Assembly (NCBI GenBank): GCA_937120965.1
Contig: CAKZKA010000111.1
Span: forward strand, 1 to 39,423
Length of the DNA: 39,423 bases
Origin: an uncultured Chloroflexota bacterium
GTDB lineage: Bacteria > Chloroflexota > Chloroflexia > Chloroflexales > Chloroflexaceae
Direction of reading: 5' to 3'
Part shown: positions 1 through 8,541 of the stretch, in pieces
Layout of the letters: each line of letters opens with the position of its first letter
Numbering within the stretch: the first letter of the stretch is position 1
Made by a program: the position numbers and the translations under genes
Notes under the pieces: generated by a model
The model's database searches: none
The model's input: only the letters and a program-made list of their open reading frames with translations
What the model was told of the DNA's origin: nothing

Positions 1-59
1 GGCGGGAAGCCCTCCAGCACGAGCTCGTCAATCCGCAGCCGCACGTTCGTCATCGTCAT
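1..59 (-). CDS. N-terminus of an unidentified eCIS-operon protein (partial)
   Basis: An open frame begins at ATG 59-57 and runs off the left edge, so only about 19 residues are visible (MTMTNVRLRIDELVLEGFP). A GAGGAACGAG SD lies directly upstream, and the start is 42 bases past the stop of the AAA+ ATPase, so it is very probably the next gene of the same operon. A second ATG two codons in (53-51) is also possible. The visible part is amphipathic and resembles the start of small proteins often found after the ATPase in injection-system operons. That resemblance is from memory and the fragment is too short to name a family. Confidence 0.6.
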   Translation of the reverse strand, partial: MTMTNVRLRIDELVLEGFP

Positions 60-72
60 CTCGTTCCTCACG

Positions 73-100
73 AAATCCGCAATCCGCAATCCACAATCCT
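73..100. repeat. Degenerate heptad repeat between ATPase and next gene
   Basis: Four tandem 7-mers are visible (minus strand GGATTGT, GGATTGC, GGATTGC, GGATTTC) in the 42-base spacer after the ATPase stop. They resemble the heptads (TTTTRGA) at the left end of the three larger heptad elements at 10970, 15860 and 26545. The rest of that element is absent, so this is a fragment or an independent simple repeat. Confidence 0.6.
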
Positions 101-101
101 C

Positions 102-2132
102 CTACCCCCAATCGCCCACCTCGCCCGCGGTCAGCGTCCGCTCCAGTTTGGCGTACTCGAGCTGCGCCGCGCGCAGCAGATGGGCCATGCGCACCGGCTC
201 GCCGGCGTCGGCGGCCAGGAAGGCGGCGTTGAGCGCGATGTTGCGGATGTTGCCGCCCGCTACCTTGAGCCGCGCCAGCCGGCCGATGTCCAGCCCCTCG
301 GTGGGCGTGGCCGGCGGGAACATGCGCCGCCAGATCTCGGCGCGCTGCCCCGAGTCGGGGAAGGGGAAGTGGACGACGAAGCGGATGCGGCGCAGGAAGG
401 CCGTGTCCAGCGCGTCCTTCATGTTGGTGGTCAGGATGGCCAGCCCGCGGTAGGCCTCCATGCGCTGCAGCAGATAGCTGATCTCGATGTTGGCGTAGCG
501 GTCGTGGCTGTCCTTCACCTCGCTGCGCTTGCCGAAGAGCGCGTCGGCCTCGTCGAACAGCAGGACGGCGCCGCCGTCCTCGGCCGCGTCGAACACCCGG
601 CGCAGGTTCTTCTCGGTCTCGCCGATGTACTTGCTCACCACCTGGCTCAGGTCAATGCGATAGAGGTCCAGCCGCAGCTCGTTGGCGATCACCTCGGCGG
701 CCAGGGTCTTGCCGGTGCCGCTCGCGCCCGTGAACAGCGCGCTGATGCCCAGGCCCCGGCTGCTCCGGGCGGCAAAGCCCCACTGCTCGTAGACCTTTGT
801 CCGCTGCCGCACCTGGCCCGCCAGGTCGCGCAGGGTCTGGAGCTGCGCCGGGGGCAACACCAGATCGTCCCACGTTGCGGGTGAGTGGATGCGCTGGGCC
901 AGCTCGTCCAGCCGTGGCCGTGACCGGGACCGGCAGGCCTGCCACAGTCGCTCGCCCTCCGATCCAGCGTGGCCCTCCGGCAGGGCGCCGGCGGCCTCCA
1001 CGGCTGCGTCGCGGATGGCGGCCGCGCCCAGGCTGAACTGCGCCGCCAGGGCCTCGATCTGGCCGTCCATGCTGGCCGCGCGTCCACCCAGGGCCTGTTG
1101 CCACAGCAGCCTGCGCTCCTGGAAGGCCGGCCGGGCAACCTCCAGGCTGACCGAGGGCCGGCCAGCCAGGGGACGCGGCTCGCGGCCGGCGAGGATGAGC
1201 GGGCCGTCCAGCACCCGGGCAAGCCGGATGGCTGCCCGCTGCCGCGCCGGGTCGGCCGCGTCGAGCTCGTCGCAGTCGAGCAGCAGCGCAGCGCGGGCCA
1301 GGATCGCCTCGCGCTCCCACAGCCGCATCAGCGCCTCCAGCTCGCGCGGGTCGGCCGGCAGGTCGGCGGCGGCCAGGGCGAACAGCTCCCAGCCGAGGCT
1401 GCGGCAGGCGGCTGCGGCGATCTCGCGGCGGTCGGCGCTCTCCGGGCCGCGCAACTGCACCACGGGCAGCGGGCCGGCGGCCAGCGGCTGCGCCCACAAC
1501 CCGGCCATGCGGCCGGCCAGCGCCTGATGAGACGGCGCCAGCGGCCCGGCGGCGCGCACCGGCTCCACGATCCCGGCCAGCCGATTGTCCAGGTAGTTTA
1601 CGCCCAGCAGGTAGTGCAACACGCGCTCGTCGAGCCGCAGCGGGCTGGTGACCAGCGCCGGGCCGGCCGCGACCTCGACCAGCCGCCAGCGGCGCAGAGG
1701 CGCCTCGGGCGCCAGCGCGCTCCAGTGAGCGTCGGGCAGCGCGGCCAGCGCCAGGCTGAAGGTCGGCTGTGGCCGCGCCGGATCGCCCCCCGCTTCCGCC
1801 AGCAACGGGCCGAAGCTCGCGTCCAGCTCCGGCCCGGCGCACAGCAGCAGCAGGTCGCGCTCGAAGGGCGACAGCCCGAAGCCGGCGCACAGGGTGTCAA
1901 GCGCGGCCGCCGTGGGCAGCGCGACAGCGGCCAGTTGAAGCTGGCGCTGCGCCTGGTCAATGGCGCGCTCGCGGTCGGCGGCGTGGGCCGGCCGTGTCAG
2001 ATACACGGCCACCAGGTCGAGCGCAGCCCGCAGATAACGCTGGTTGGCCGCGTGCCAGTCGGCCGCCCCGGCCTGCTCCGAGGGGACCGCAGGCGCCGTC
2101 GGTGATTCGTGAAGTGGATGGAGGGGTGTCAT
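102..2132 (-). CDS. AAA+ ATPase of the contractile injection system
   Basis: A 676-residue AAA+ ATPase of the type found in eCIS clusters (Pvc15-like), thought to act in assembly or remodelling of the particle in the cytoplasm. The C-terminal third holds the ATPase core: Walker A GASGTGKT near residue 470, Walker B LLFDEADALFGKR near 525, then the second region of homology with NIRNIALNAAF near the end. The N-terminal 400 residues are alpha-helical and Leu/Ala-rich, with no family I can name beyond eCIS-ATPase N-regions. I chose ATG 2132 because the longer frame (to 2378) runs through the intergenic palindrome and would add a repeat-derived GKPGFP stretch. GGAGGC lies about 15 bases upstream of ATG 2132. 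It follows the DUF4255 gene after a 266-base gap. Confidence 0.9.
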   Translation of the reverse strand: MTPLHPLHESPTAPAVPSEQAGAADWHAANQRYLRAALDLVAVYLTRPAHAADRERAIDQAQRQLQLAAVALPTAAALDTLCAGFGLSPFERDLLLLCAGPELDASFGPLLAEAGGDPARPQPTFSLALAALPDAHWSALAPEAPLRRWRLVEVAAGPALVTSPLRLDERVLHYLLGVNYLDNRLAGIVEPVRAAGPLAPSHQALAGRMAGLWAQPLAAGPLPVVQLRGPESADRREIAAAACRSLGWELFALAAADLPADPRELEALMRLWEREAILARAALLLDCDELDAADPARQRAAIRLARVLDGPLILAGREPRPLAGRPSVSLEVARPAFQERRLLWQQALGGRAASMDGQIEALAAQFSLGAAAIRDAAVEAAGALPEGHAGSEGERLWQACRSRSRPRLDELAQRIHSPATWDDLVLPPAQLQTLRDLAGQVRQRTKVYEQWGFAARSSRGLGISALFTGASGTGKTLAAEVIANELRLDLYRIDLSQVVSKYIGETEKNLRRVFDAAEDGGAVLLFDEADALFGKRSEVKDSHDRYANIEISYLLQRMEAYRGLAILTTNMKDALDTAFLRRIRFVVHFPFPDSGQRAEIWRRMFPPATPTEGLDIGRLARLKVAGGNIRNIALNAAFLAADAGEPVRMAHLLRAAQLEYAKLERTLTAGEVGDWG

Positions 2133-2398
2133 CGGCCTCGCTCTGCCTCCACTTGCGCTCGCTGCCGGGGAAGGGCGTTTCCTGACAGACTCGCTCCTCA
2201 AAAACCTTCGTTCGAGCCAGAGCGCGGGGAAACCAGGCTTTCCCGCTCCCGCCACCTGGATCCGATAGGTTTCAAATAAGGCGACCGGTCCTCCCAGGCC
2301 TGCTTCCGCCAGAGGGGAGAGACCGGCTCCTCCCCCAACGTGGGGAGGTTGAGAGGGGACCTGATGCCCCGCGTCCACGGATGGGAAACGTATTGCGC
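2133..2398. repeat. Intra-operon gap with one degenerate palindrome
   Basis: This 266-base gap between the DUF4255 stop and the ATPase start contains one imperfect copy of the 19-bp palindrome at 2226-2244 (GGGGAAACCAGGCTTTCCC) and GC-rich filler with gggagg/cctccc stretches. No other gene is supported. The frame through it on the minus strand is an extension of the ATPase frame, not a separate protein. Confidence 0.7.
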
Positions 2399-3664
2399 CT
2401 AGATCGTCACCAGCGGCCCGGTAAAGCGCCCGCTGCCGTCAACCGTGAGCGGGCTTGCGGCCCCGTCCACCTGCACACGCGCCAGGTAGGCGCCAGGGAA
2501 GACGCGCTCCACGCGGAAGGCTACGGTTGTTGTCTCGGACTGCGCCGGGCTAGTGATGCCGTTGTCCGGTGGCGCGTCAAAGACGTAGGCCCGCGCGGGA
2601 CGGTCATCCGGCGCGTTGAACTCATAGATCAGCAACCTGACCCGCTGCGTTCGACCGACAGCCGGGTTAAAGGTGACGGTGAGCGTGGCTGAACGGAGCG
2701 TCACGCCATCCACAACCACCGACGTACTATTCGACACAGCAAAACCGACTGTCGGCTGCAAGACGAAGGCCGCCGCATTCGACTCAATACCGCTGTGCGG
2801 GGTGGGCGGCGTGCCCATCAGCCGCGGATGCACGACCTGCACGCTCTGCACACCAGCGCGCAATCCGGCCGGCAGCGCCACGTCAATCGCCGCATCGCCG
2901 ACCTGGCTAGCCGGTGGGGTGACCAGCGTCTCGCCGAAGCGCACGCGCGTGCTGTCGCCACGCAGGTTACTCCCGACGATGCGGATGTCGGCGCCGGCCA
3001 GAATGGGTTGCCCAATACCGGCCGCCGCATCAATCCGCTCGATGACCGGCTGGCGGAAGGTGACCACATACACGTTGCGCTCGCGCACGGGCAGGGTCGC
3101 GCGCGGGGCGCCCTGGCCCTCGATCAGCACCACACCCGCCTGCAGGGCCACTGAGAGCACGTAGGGCGTCTGGAAGAAGACTGACCAGAGCTTCGACAGC
3201 TCTTCGAGCGAGAGCGGCGTTTGCGTAAACTTCACCGACTCAACCTCTGAGTCGAGGTTGGAAGCGGCGAGGACGGGGGTCGCGGCGATCACCTCGCGCA
3301 AGGCCCCCCGCGGAAGCACCGGGCGCTCGTGCAAGGCGCGCAGGGCGCTGCCCAGGACCCGTTGCGGTTCCAGGTCGCCGTCATTTCCGTAGAACGACAG
3401 CAGGTAGTGCAGATCGACGGCGGCGCGGGGGCGTTGCACCAGGCCCCCGTCGGCGGCGCGGGTCGGCACGTCGGCATTGCGCCAGGCGGCATTCGGTGTC
3501 ACGTGGTAGAGATACAGATTGACCCCCGGATTGGGCAGTTGGTTGTTCGGGGCGTTGGGCCGCACCGCGGTAGCCGTGGCGCCCGGCACATCGCGGCTAA
3601 TCGCATCTTCGAGCATCTGGCGCAGCGTGGCGGTGACGGTGGCAATGGCCAGGAAATTGCTCAT
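2399..3664 (-). CDS. DUF4255/Pvc16-like eCIS protein
   Basis: A 421-residue protein whose N-terminal 190 residues match the DUF4255 (Pvc16 N-terminal) pattern. It opens with a helix (MSNFLAIATVTATLRQMLED), then PNNQLPNPGVNLYLYHVTPN, then the VDLHYLLSFYG strand, and a conserved SNLDSEVESVKFTQTPLSLEEL stretch. In characterised injection systems this family sits at the tip of the particle as tail terminator/cap. Residues from about 200 on are beta-rich with IPT/TIG-like segments (AGADIRIVGSNLRGDSTRVRFG). The ATG at 3664 overlaps the TGA of the upstream gene by four bases (ATGA), with GGGGGAA before it, so translation is probably coupled. Confidence 0.88.
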   Translation of the reverse strand: MSNFLAIATVTATLRQMLEDAISRDVPGATATAVRPNAPNNQLPNPGVNLYLYHVTPNAAWRNADVPTRAADGGLVQRPRAAVDLHYLLSFYGNDGDLEPQRVLGSALRALHERPVLPRGALREVIAATPVLAASNLDSEVESVKFTQTPLSLEELSKLWSVFFQTPYVLSVALQAGVVLIEGQGAPRATLPVRERNVYVVTFRQPVIERIDAAAGIGQPILAGADIRIVGSNLRGDSTRVRFGETLVTPPASQVGDAAIDVALPAGLRAGVQSVQVVHPRLMGTPPTPHSGIESNAAAFVLQPTVGFAVSNSTSVVVDGVTLRSATLTVTFNPAVGRTQRVRLLIYEFNAPDDRPARAYVFDAPPDNGITSPAQSETTTVAFRVERVFPGAYLARVQVDGAASPLTVDGSGRFTGPLVTI

Positions 3665-4536
3665 CGTTTCCCCCCGTTCTGCCGGCGCAGATACTCTTCG
3701 AGCGACACCTGCGGCGCAGGCGGAGCCGCCGGTCTGGATCGGGCGGGCGCTGGCGGCTGCACGGCGCGCACCTCCACTCGACCAATGGTGATCTCAATCA
3801 CCGGCGGCCCGGACGCGGCCGCGACGGGCTCACCGCGGCGCGACGGGCCGGCCTCAGCCGTCGGGGTCGTGAGGATGCTCGCGACGGCGCCGGTCGCGGC
3901 TACGGGCGGGTTGAGCGGCATCAGCAGCGCCGTATCTGGCGAATCCTCCCACGGTATAGCCGCCTCAGCCAGCGGCGCCGACGACGGGCGCCCTGGTGGC
4001 TGTGGCGGCGGCCCGGCTACGGGCGCCGCCGGGGCGCGGGGGACGGCGCGCGGCGGCCCCGGCTCGTGAGGCGGCAGGAGGAGCGCATCGTCGCTCCTGT
4101 GGCCCTCGGCCTTTCCGGCCTCGCGGGACGCAGTGGGCCGGAGTTGCGGCGCCGTGGTGGACCCGAAAGCATCCGCGACCCGACCCGTGCTGATCTCAAT
4201 CACCGGCGGCTGTGAGGTGGCCGGCGCTGCAGATTGCCGATCCCCGGCGTGACGCGACACCCCGGCTTCAGCCGTTGGAGCTGTGAGCATGCTCGCGACG
4301 GCGCTGGTCGCGGCTACGGGCGCCCCGTCCTCAGCCGATGGCGCCTCCGGGCGCGGTGCAGGTTCGGCCTCAGACGCCGCAACGATCGCCGAAGGGGCAT
4401 CCGGGGGCGCCGCAACGACCGGCGCCGTGGCGCCGGAGAGCGATGCGTCTGGCGCAAAGAGCGGGACGATCGATGGCGCAACTGTCGGTGCAAGCCCCAG
4501 TGTGCGCTGGACCAGCTTTGTCAGCAGATCGGCCAT
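3661..4536 (-). CDS. Disordered Ala/Pro-rich eCIS-operon protein with internal duplication
   Basis: A 291-residue low-complexity protein dominated by Ala, Pro and Ser, with an ordered N-terminal helix (MADLLTKLVQRTLGL) and a conserved-looking C-terminus (VSLEEYLRRQNGGKR). Two diverged internal copies are visible: residues 73-120 and 211-254 share PVAAT.AVAS.LT.PTAEAG followed by PPVIEI..GRV, and DDALLLPP (149) is echoed by DTALLMPL (201). Proteins with PPVIEITIGRVEVRA and an EEYLRRRNGG tail occur between baseplate and DUF4255 genes in other eCIS operons, from memory. The function is unknown; a flexible adaptor or chaperone-like tether is plausible. Coupled to the DUF4255 gene by an ATGA overlap. 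Weak SD. Confidence 0.8.
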   Translation of the reverse strand: MADLLTKLVQRTLGLAPTVAPSIVPLFAPDASLSGATAPVVAAPPDAPSAIVAASEAEPAPRPEAPSAEDGAPVAATSAVASMLTAPTAEAGVSRHAGDRQSAAPATSQPPVIEISTGRVADAFGSTTAPQLRPTASREAGKAEGHRSDDALLLPPHEPGPPRAVPRAPAAPVAGPPPQPPGRPSSAPLAEAAIPWEDSPDTALLMPLNPPVAATGAVASILTTPTAEAGPSRRGEPVAAASGPPVIEITIGRVEVRAVQPPAPARSRPAAPPAPQVSLEEYLRRQNGGKR

Positions 4537-4687
4537 GGTTGTCTGTTATCTGCTACAGCCACGCTTGCCGGTTGAACGTGCCGTCCTGTCATTCTCCAGG
4601 AATGAAACCAGACTCGCGTAGGAAGGCGCAGCTCTCTCAAACCCTCTCCTCAGGCAGGGGAGTGGGGAAACCCGGTTTCCCATAGGT
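4537..4687. repeat. Intra-operon gap with one palindrome
   Basis: One near-perfect copy of the palindrome lies at 4664-4681 (GGGGAAACCCGGTTTCCC), immediately downstream of a ctctcctcaggcagggg stretch. Nothing else is recognised in these 151 bases. Confidence 0.7.
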
Positions 4688-5443
4688 TCAGGTTAATGCC
4701 AGATAGGCCTGCCGGCGGGCCGGGCTGAGCGCCAGGATGTCGCTCTCACGCCAGCCATAGGCGCGGGCCAGCGTGTGAACTTCGTGCAACAGTCGTCGGG
4801 CCTGCGCCTCAAGCCTGGTCCACAGAAGCGTGACAATGTCGAGGACGGGCTCCCATTGGGAGCCGCAGACAGGACACGTCAGCTCCACTTCGATCACCGC
4901 CAGCGGGTCGCGGGCGGCCATCTGCTCGGCCACCAGGGCCACGATCTCCGCCGGCAGTTGCTCCGCCGCGATCTCCGCGCCGTCGCACGTCGCCTGCACG
5001 ATGCAGCGCTCCAGCAGCCGCTGCCGGGCCTGGTCCACGTCGGCCAGCCGGGCGATCTCGGCCAGGTCGAAGCTGTCGGGAAGGCGATATGTCACCACAT
5101 AGTCACCACTGGTCACGCTCATTGGCGCCAGCCGATCGTCATTGTCGGCGATGGCCAGCACTGCGCGCGCGTCCAGTTCAAACTCCGCCCTCTCGTCACA
5201 GGTCGGACAGCGCCCCTGGCCGGCGATCTGCGGTCCGTAGAGGCGCGCGTACAGGGCCAGCAGACGGGCATCACGGTGACCGACCGGTAAGCGGGCCAGT
5301 TCGGCGCGCGTCAGGCCCGGTTCGGCCACCATCAGAAAGGTCAGCGCCCGGTCGAGTGGATGCTGGGCCGCGCCAATCTCCCACAGACGCAAGATGGCGT
5401 TTGCCGACAAGCCCGCCAAACTAGAAGACAATTCATCAGCCAT
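4688..5443 (-). CDS. T4 gp26-like baseplate protein with zinc-ribbon cysteines
   Basis: A 251-residue protein matching the T4_baseplate (gp26-like) family common in contractile tail and eCIS clusters. The N-terminal half is helical (ANAILRLWEIGAAQHPLDRALTFL), and the C-terminal signature is HTLARAYGWRESDILALSPARRQAYLAL at 223-250. Two CxxC pairs, CPTC at 79-82 and CPVC at 190-193, look like one split zinc-binding site. Its role by analogy is baseplate hub assembly. The start at ATG 5443 is chosen because the upstream in-frame extension is made of palindrome repeats (two GKPG stretches). There is no clear SD, so the start is less certain than for neighbours. Confidence 0.82.
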   Translation of the reverse strand: MADELSSSLAGLSANAILRLWEIGAAQHPLDRALTFLMVAEPGLTRAELARLPVGHRDARLLALYARLYGPQIAGQGRCPTCDERAEFELDARAVLAIADNDDRLAPMSVTSGDYVVTYRLPDSFDLAEIARLADVDQARQRLLERCIVQATCDGAEIAAEQLPAEIVALVAEQMAARDPLAVIEVELTCPVCGSQWEPVLDIVTLLWTRLEAQARRLLHEVHTLARAYGWRESDILALSPARRQAYLALT

Positions 5444-5705
5444 AGGATGCGCGATGGTTTTTGAGGTGAACACAGGCGCCTCTTCCGGGGAGGGGCGCGG
5501 GAAACCCCGCGTTCCCCACCCTCCAACCGCTTCCAGGGACGCTTGCCACCCTGGCGGACAGGGGTTGGGGAAACCCGGTTTCCCCATTTCGCAACCGCTG
5601 TCGGGGTCGCCCGGCGCCCCGATGAGCAGCAGCGTGGGGAGACCTGGTTTCCCCGGCGTTATATCAGAAACCCCCTTCACCAACCATACGTAGAGAACAA
5701 CTTCG
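5444..5705. repeat. Intra-operon gap with three palindromes
   Basis: Between tube and gp26-like genes lie three copies: 5497-5517 (degenerate), 5567-5585 (perfect GGGGAAACCCGGTTTCCCC) and 5636-5654 (GGGGAGACCTGGTTTCCCC). A TGAGGTGAA head is at 5462-5470. No gene is supported here. Confidence 0.75.
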
Positions 5706-6230
5706 CTACGCAGGTTCGGTGAAACTCGGCTCGCCGGGCTCCGGCACCTCGTAGTCGCGCTCCCAGCCCTCGTTCTCTAGCTTGATCGTCTGGATGGCCA
5801 CGGCATTGGCGTTAGCGTCGAGATCGGGCAGGGCCTGGTACTCTGAAACCCAGCAGCGGTAGACCTTGTAGGCGATCACCAGTTGGCCGGCCTCGTTGTA
5901 CATCTCGATGATGATATCCTTACGGAAGTCCTTCAGCGAGGTTTCGGCGCCGAGGCCCGAGCCATAGTTCCAGACCTTATTGGCCCACTGCTCGAACTCC
6001 TTATCGTGGGTGACGCCGCGCTCCAGAGTGATCGCCTCGTACTTGGTGCGCCCTGGCGACTTGCGACTGGTGCTGGGATCGCCGCCCTCGCGATGCTCCA
6101 CCACCTCGGTGCTACGCTTCAGAGCGCCGACCTTGCTGATCCCGGCCACGTAGCGTCCATCCCACTTGACGCGGAACTTGAAGTTCTTGTATGGATCGAA
6201 GCGCTGGGCGTTCACGCTAAACTGGGCCAT
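5706..6230 (-). CDS. Contractile tail tube protein (T4 gp19-like)
   Basis: A 174-residue tail tube protein of the T4 gp19/Pvc1 family, which polymerises into the inner tube of the injection particle. Visible family marks are the N-terminal DPYKNFKFRVKWDGRYVAGISKV, the ...STEVVEHREGGDPS loop, the KYEAITLERGVTHDKEFEQW strand-helix, and the terminal IKLENEGWERDY. Length is in the usual 145-180 range. The start at ATG 6230 has a textbook AGGAGGA SD six bases away. It lies second in the operon, after the sheath, which is the standard order. Only one tube gene is visible here; most eCIS carry two or three, so others may lie to the left of the window. Confidence 0.95.
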   Translation of the reverse strand: MAQFSVNAQRFDPYKNFKFRVKWDGRYVAGISKVGALKRSTEVVEHREGGDPSTSRKSPGRTKYEAITLERGVTHDKEFEQWANKVWNYGSGLGAETSLKDFRKDIIIEMYNEAGQLVIAYKVYRCWVSEYQALPDLDANANAVAIQTIKLENEGWERDYEVPEPGEPSFTEPA

Positions 6231-6562
6231 AGCTCCTCCTCGGATATCCGTACGGCTGTGCAACATACCCTGATCTGAACATCAGGAAACCCGGTTTCCC
6301 CAATGTTCGTATCTACCATCCATGCGGCTGCGCCGCACAACGCCGGCAGGGGGGTGGGGAAACCCGGTTTCCCCATATGTTCACATCAGCCGTCCACGCG
6401 GCTGCGCCGCACACCGCCGGCAGGGGGACGGGGAAACCCGGGTTCCCCGATAGGGAGGGGCGTGGGGAAACCCGGTTTCCCCACGCCCCAACCGCCGTTG
6501 GGGGCGCCTGGCACCCCCACAGGCAGGGGGATGGGGAAACCCGGTTTCCCCGTATTTTCACC
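6231..6562. repeat. Intra-operon gap with five palindromes and two GCGGC hairpins
   Basis: Between sheath and tube genes lie five palindrome copies: 6283-6301, 6356-6374, 6430-6448, 6464-6482 and 6533-6551. Four are 18-19/19 matches to GGGGAAACCCGGTTTCCCC. Two copies of the GCGGCTGCGCCGC hairpin sit at about 6324 and 6398. The head TGAGGTGAAAATACGG (minus strand) overlaps the sheath stop codon at 6565-6563. No gene is supported. Confidence 0.85.
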
Positions 6563-8179
6563 TCAGACCTGGATCTGCCCTGCCATCTGCTGGAGCTTAA
6601 TAATCACAAACTCAGCCGGCTTGAGGGGCGCGAAGCCAACGAGGATATTGACGATGCCCAGGTTGATATCGTTCTGGGTCGTCGTCTCCTTATCGCACTT
6701 GACGAAGTAGGCCTCGCGCGGGGTACGGCCCTGGAACGCGCCCTGGCGAAACAGGTTGTGCATGAAGGCGCCGACGTTGAGGCGGATCTGCGCCCACAGC
6801 GGCTCGTCATTGGGCTCGAACACCACCCACTGCGTGCCGCGGTACAGGCTCTCCTCGATGAACAGCGCCAGCCGGCGCACGGGGATGTACTTGTACTCGT
6901 CCGCGGCCACATCGGCCCCGCGCAGGGTGCGCGCGCCCCACACCACGCGGCCAAACACGGGGAAGGTACGCAGGCAATTAATGCCCAGCGGGTTGAGCAG
7001 GCCGTTCTCGGCGTCGGTCATCTCCACCTGCAGACCGGCCACGCCATTGAGCGCGGCATCAATGCCTGCCGGCGCTTTCCAAACCCCGCGCTGCGCGTCG
7101 GTGCGCGCCATCACCCCGGCGATGGCCCCGCACGGCACGAAGGTCTCGATCTGGCCGTCGAGTTTGGGGTCGGCCTGCTTGATGCGCGGGAAGAAAATGG
7201 CAGCGTTGCGCGCAGCGTCGCCGGTGAGGTTCATCCCGCTCACGCCCGTCTGCGCGGCGCTCACCGAGTTCCAGCCGTCCTTGGGGTCCACAATGAGCAT
7301 AGCACGGCGCTTGACGCAATAGCGCAGCGCTTCCTGATAGACGTCGTTGGGCACGTCGCCCCCGCGCGCATCGGGCAAAATGCAGAGCAGGTTGAACAGG
7401 TCGGCCTTTTCGAGCTGATACAGGCCCGTCTTGGCGGATTCGCTGCCCCGGTAGGTTGCCGAGTCCAGCGGAGCGCTATCCACCGCCTCGTCCGCAGGGG
7501 CCGTGGTCCTGGCAGGCGTGGACTTGGTGTCGTCGGTCCAGACATCGGCGTCGGTGAGCGCGCCGGCATGCGCCGATGGACTGGTGTTGGAGGGGAGGGG
7601 GAAGCTGGAGGCCACGCGCACCAGCCGCGATTCGGCCTTGAGCACGCGGTCGGCGCGACGCGCGCTCTCCCTGGTCGTGAGGTTGAGGAACGTCTCGATG
7701 GCGCCGGTGCCGCCGTCGCGCACGGTCAGGTCGAAGAGATCGTCCGGTTGCACACCGAGCCGTTGCGCCACGGCCCGCAGGTTGGGGTCATCGGATGGCG
7801 ATGGCTTCTTGTCTACGCGCACGCGCACCTGCATGCCCCAGGCGCCCTCCGAGGCCGCCTCCAGCGTCAGGTTGGGCACCTCGTAGGTGGCTTTCGTGGC
7901 CTTTCCCTCCACCGCTTTGTAGAGCCGCACGATAATGGCCTGGCTGCCGCCGTTGAGGAAGAAATCACGCACGGCATAGCCGAGCGTGAAGTCGCGATGC
8001 AGCCCGCCGAAGATACGCTCGAAGTCGGCGAAGCTAGTGATGGTGACTGGCTGGTCGGTCGGGCCGCGCAGCGCTTTTCCAAGGAAGGCGGTGATTGATG
8101 TGGCTACCCCCGTAATCGTCCGTACCCCGCTGGGGATCTCCTCGATGTACACGCCCGGATACGTCGGTGTCACCGGCAT
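6563..8179 (-). CDS. Contractile tail sheath protein
   Basis: A 538-residue phage-tail-sheath family protein, the contractile outer cylinder that drives injection. The N-terminus PTYPGVYIEEIPSGVRTITGV and the FFLNGGSQAIIVRL segment (about 72-85) are sheath hallmarks. The C-terminal third (FVKCDKETTTQNDINLG ... VNILVGFAPLKPAEFVIIKLQQ) is the conserved tail that interlocks subunits. A variable surface insertion occupies about 110-230. ATG 8179 has AGGAGG in place. It is the first gene after a near-consensus promoter and a 355-base leader. Its TGA stop is the first three bases of a dispersed repeat head (TGAGGTGAAAATACGG). Confidence 0.96.
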   Translation of the reverse strand: MPVTPTYPGVYIEEIPSGVRTITGVATSITAFLGKALRGPTDQPVTITSFADFERIFGGLHRDFTLGYAVRDFFLNGGSQAIIVRLYKAVEGKATKATYEVPNLTLEAASEGAWGMQVRVRVDKKPSPSDDPNLRAVAQRLGVQPDDLFDLTVRDGGTGAIETFLNLTTRESARRADRVLKAESRLVRVASSFPLPSNTSPSAHAGALTDADVWTDDTKSTPARTTAPADEAVDSAPLDSATYRGSESAKTGLYQLEKADLFNLLCILPDARGGDVPNDVYQEALRYCVKRRAMLIVDPKDGWNSVSAAQTGVSGMNLTGDAARNAAIFFPRIKQADPKLDGQIETFVPCGAIAGVMARTDAQRGVWKAPAGIDAALNGVAGLQVEMTDAENGLLNPLGINCLRTFPVFGRVVWGARTLRGADVAADEYKYIPVRRLALFIEESLYRGTQWVVFEPNDEPLWAQIRLNVGAFMHNLFRQGAFQGRTPREAYFVKCDKETTTQNDINLGIVNILVGFAPLKPAEFVIIKLQQMAGQIQV

Positions 8180-8541
8180 GCCAGCCTCCTATGCTTGCAA
8201 GGAAGTATGCAACCCTGCCGCCGGGTTTCACCGCCCGAAGGCCCGCCAGCGGGTGTCGTGACGGCGTGCGGCAGCGCGTGAGCGTTAGTGAACCGTCCGA
8301 CCCCTGCGCGAATCTTCCGCCAGAGGCGCGCTTCAACAAGCTCGCTACAGCTCGGGCCATCCGGCTTTCCTTTAGCCTCCTCCGCCCCTCGAGCGGGTTG
8401 CCTGGCCCGGGATCCAGGCAGAGCCAGGAGAGCATGCGGCAACGCCATACCCCGCATGGAGCGGCTATGAGACCTGCCAGTGCCCACTGTCAGATTAATT
8501 TATAGTAAAAAATGGAATTAAATATATTCTTATCGGTAATG
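8180..8541 (-). other. Long untranslated leader of the eCIS operon
   Basis: About 355 bases separate the predicted transcription start (near 8535) from the sheath ATG. The stretch 8480-8560 is sharply AT-rich against a GC-rich background; the rest is GC-rich. Small frames here have no SD and no family look, so I do not call a gene. A structured or regulatory 5' leader is possible but no known riboswitch was recognised. Confidence 0.45.

Noticed and set aside
180-2105. Several long plus-strand frames opposite the AAA+ ATPase
   Set aside because: Composition and lack of SD; the minus-strand frame has Walker motifs and explains them as shadows.
6377-8098. 573-codon plus-strand frame opposite the sheath gene
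   Set aside because: It begins in palindrome repeats and mirrors the sheath frame; no family signal.
8170-8487. 105-codon minus-strand frame in the eCIS leader
   Set aside because: No SD and unstructured composition; more likely untranslated leader.
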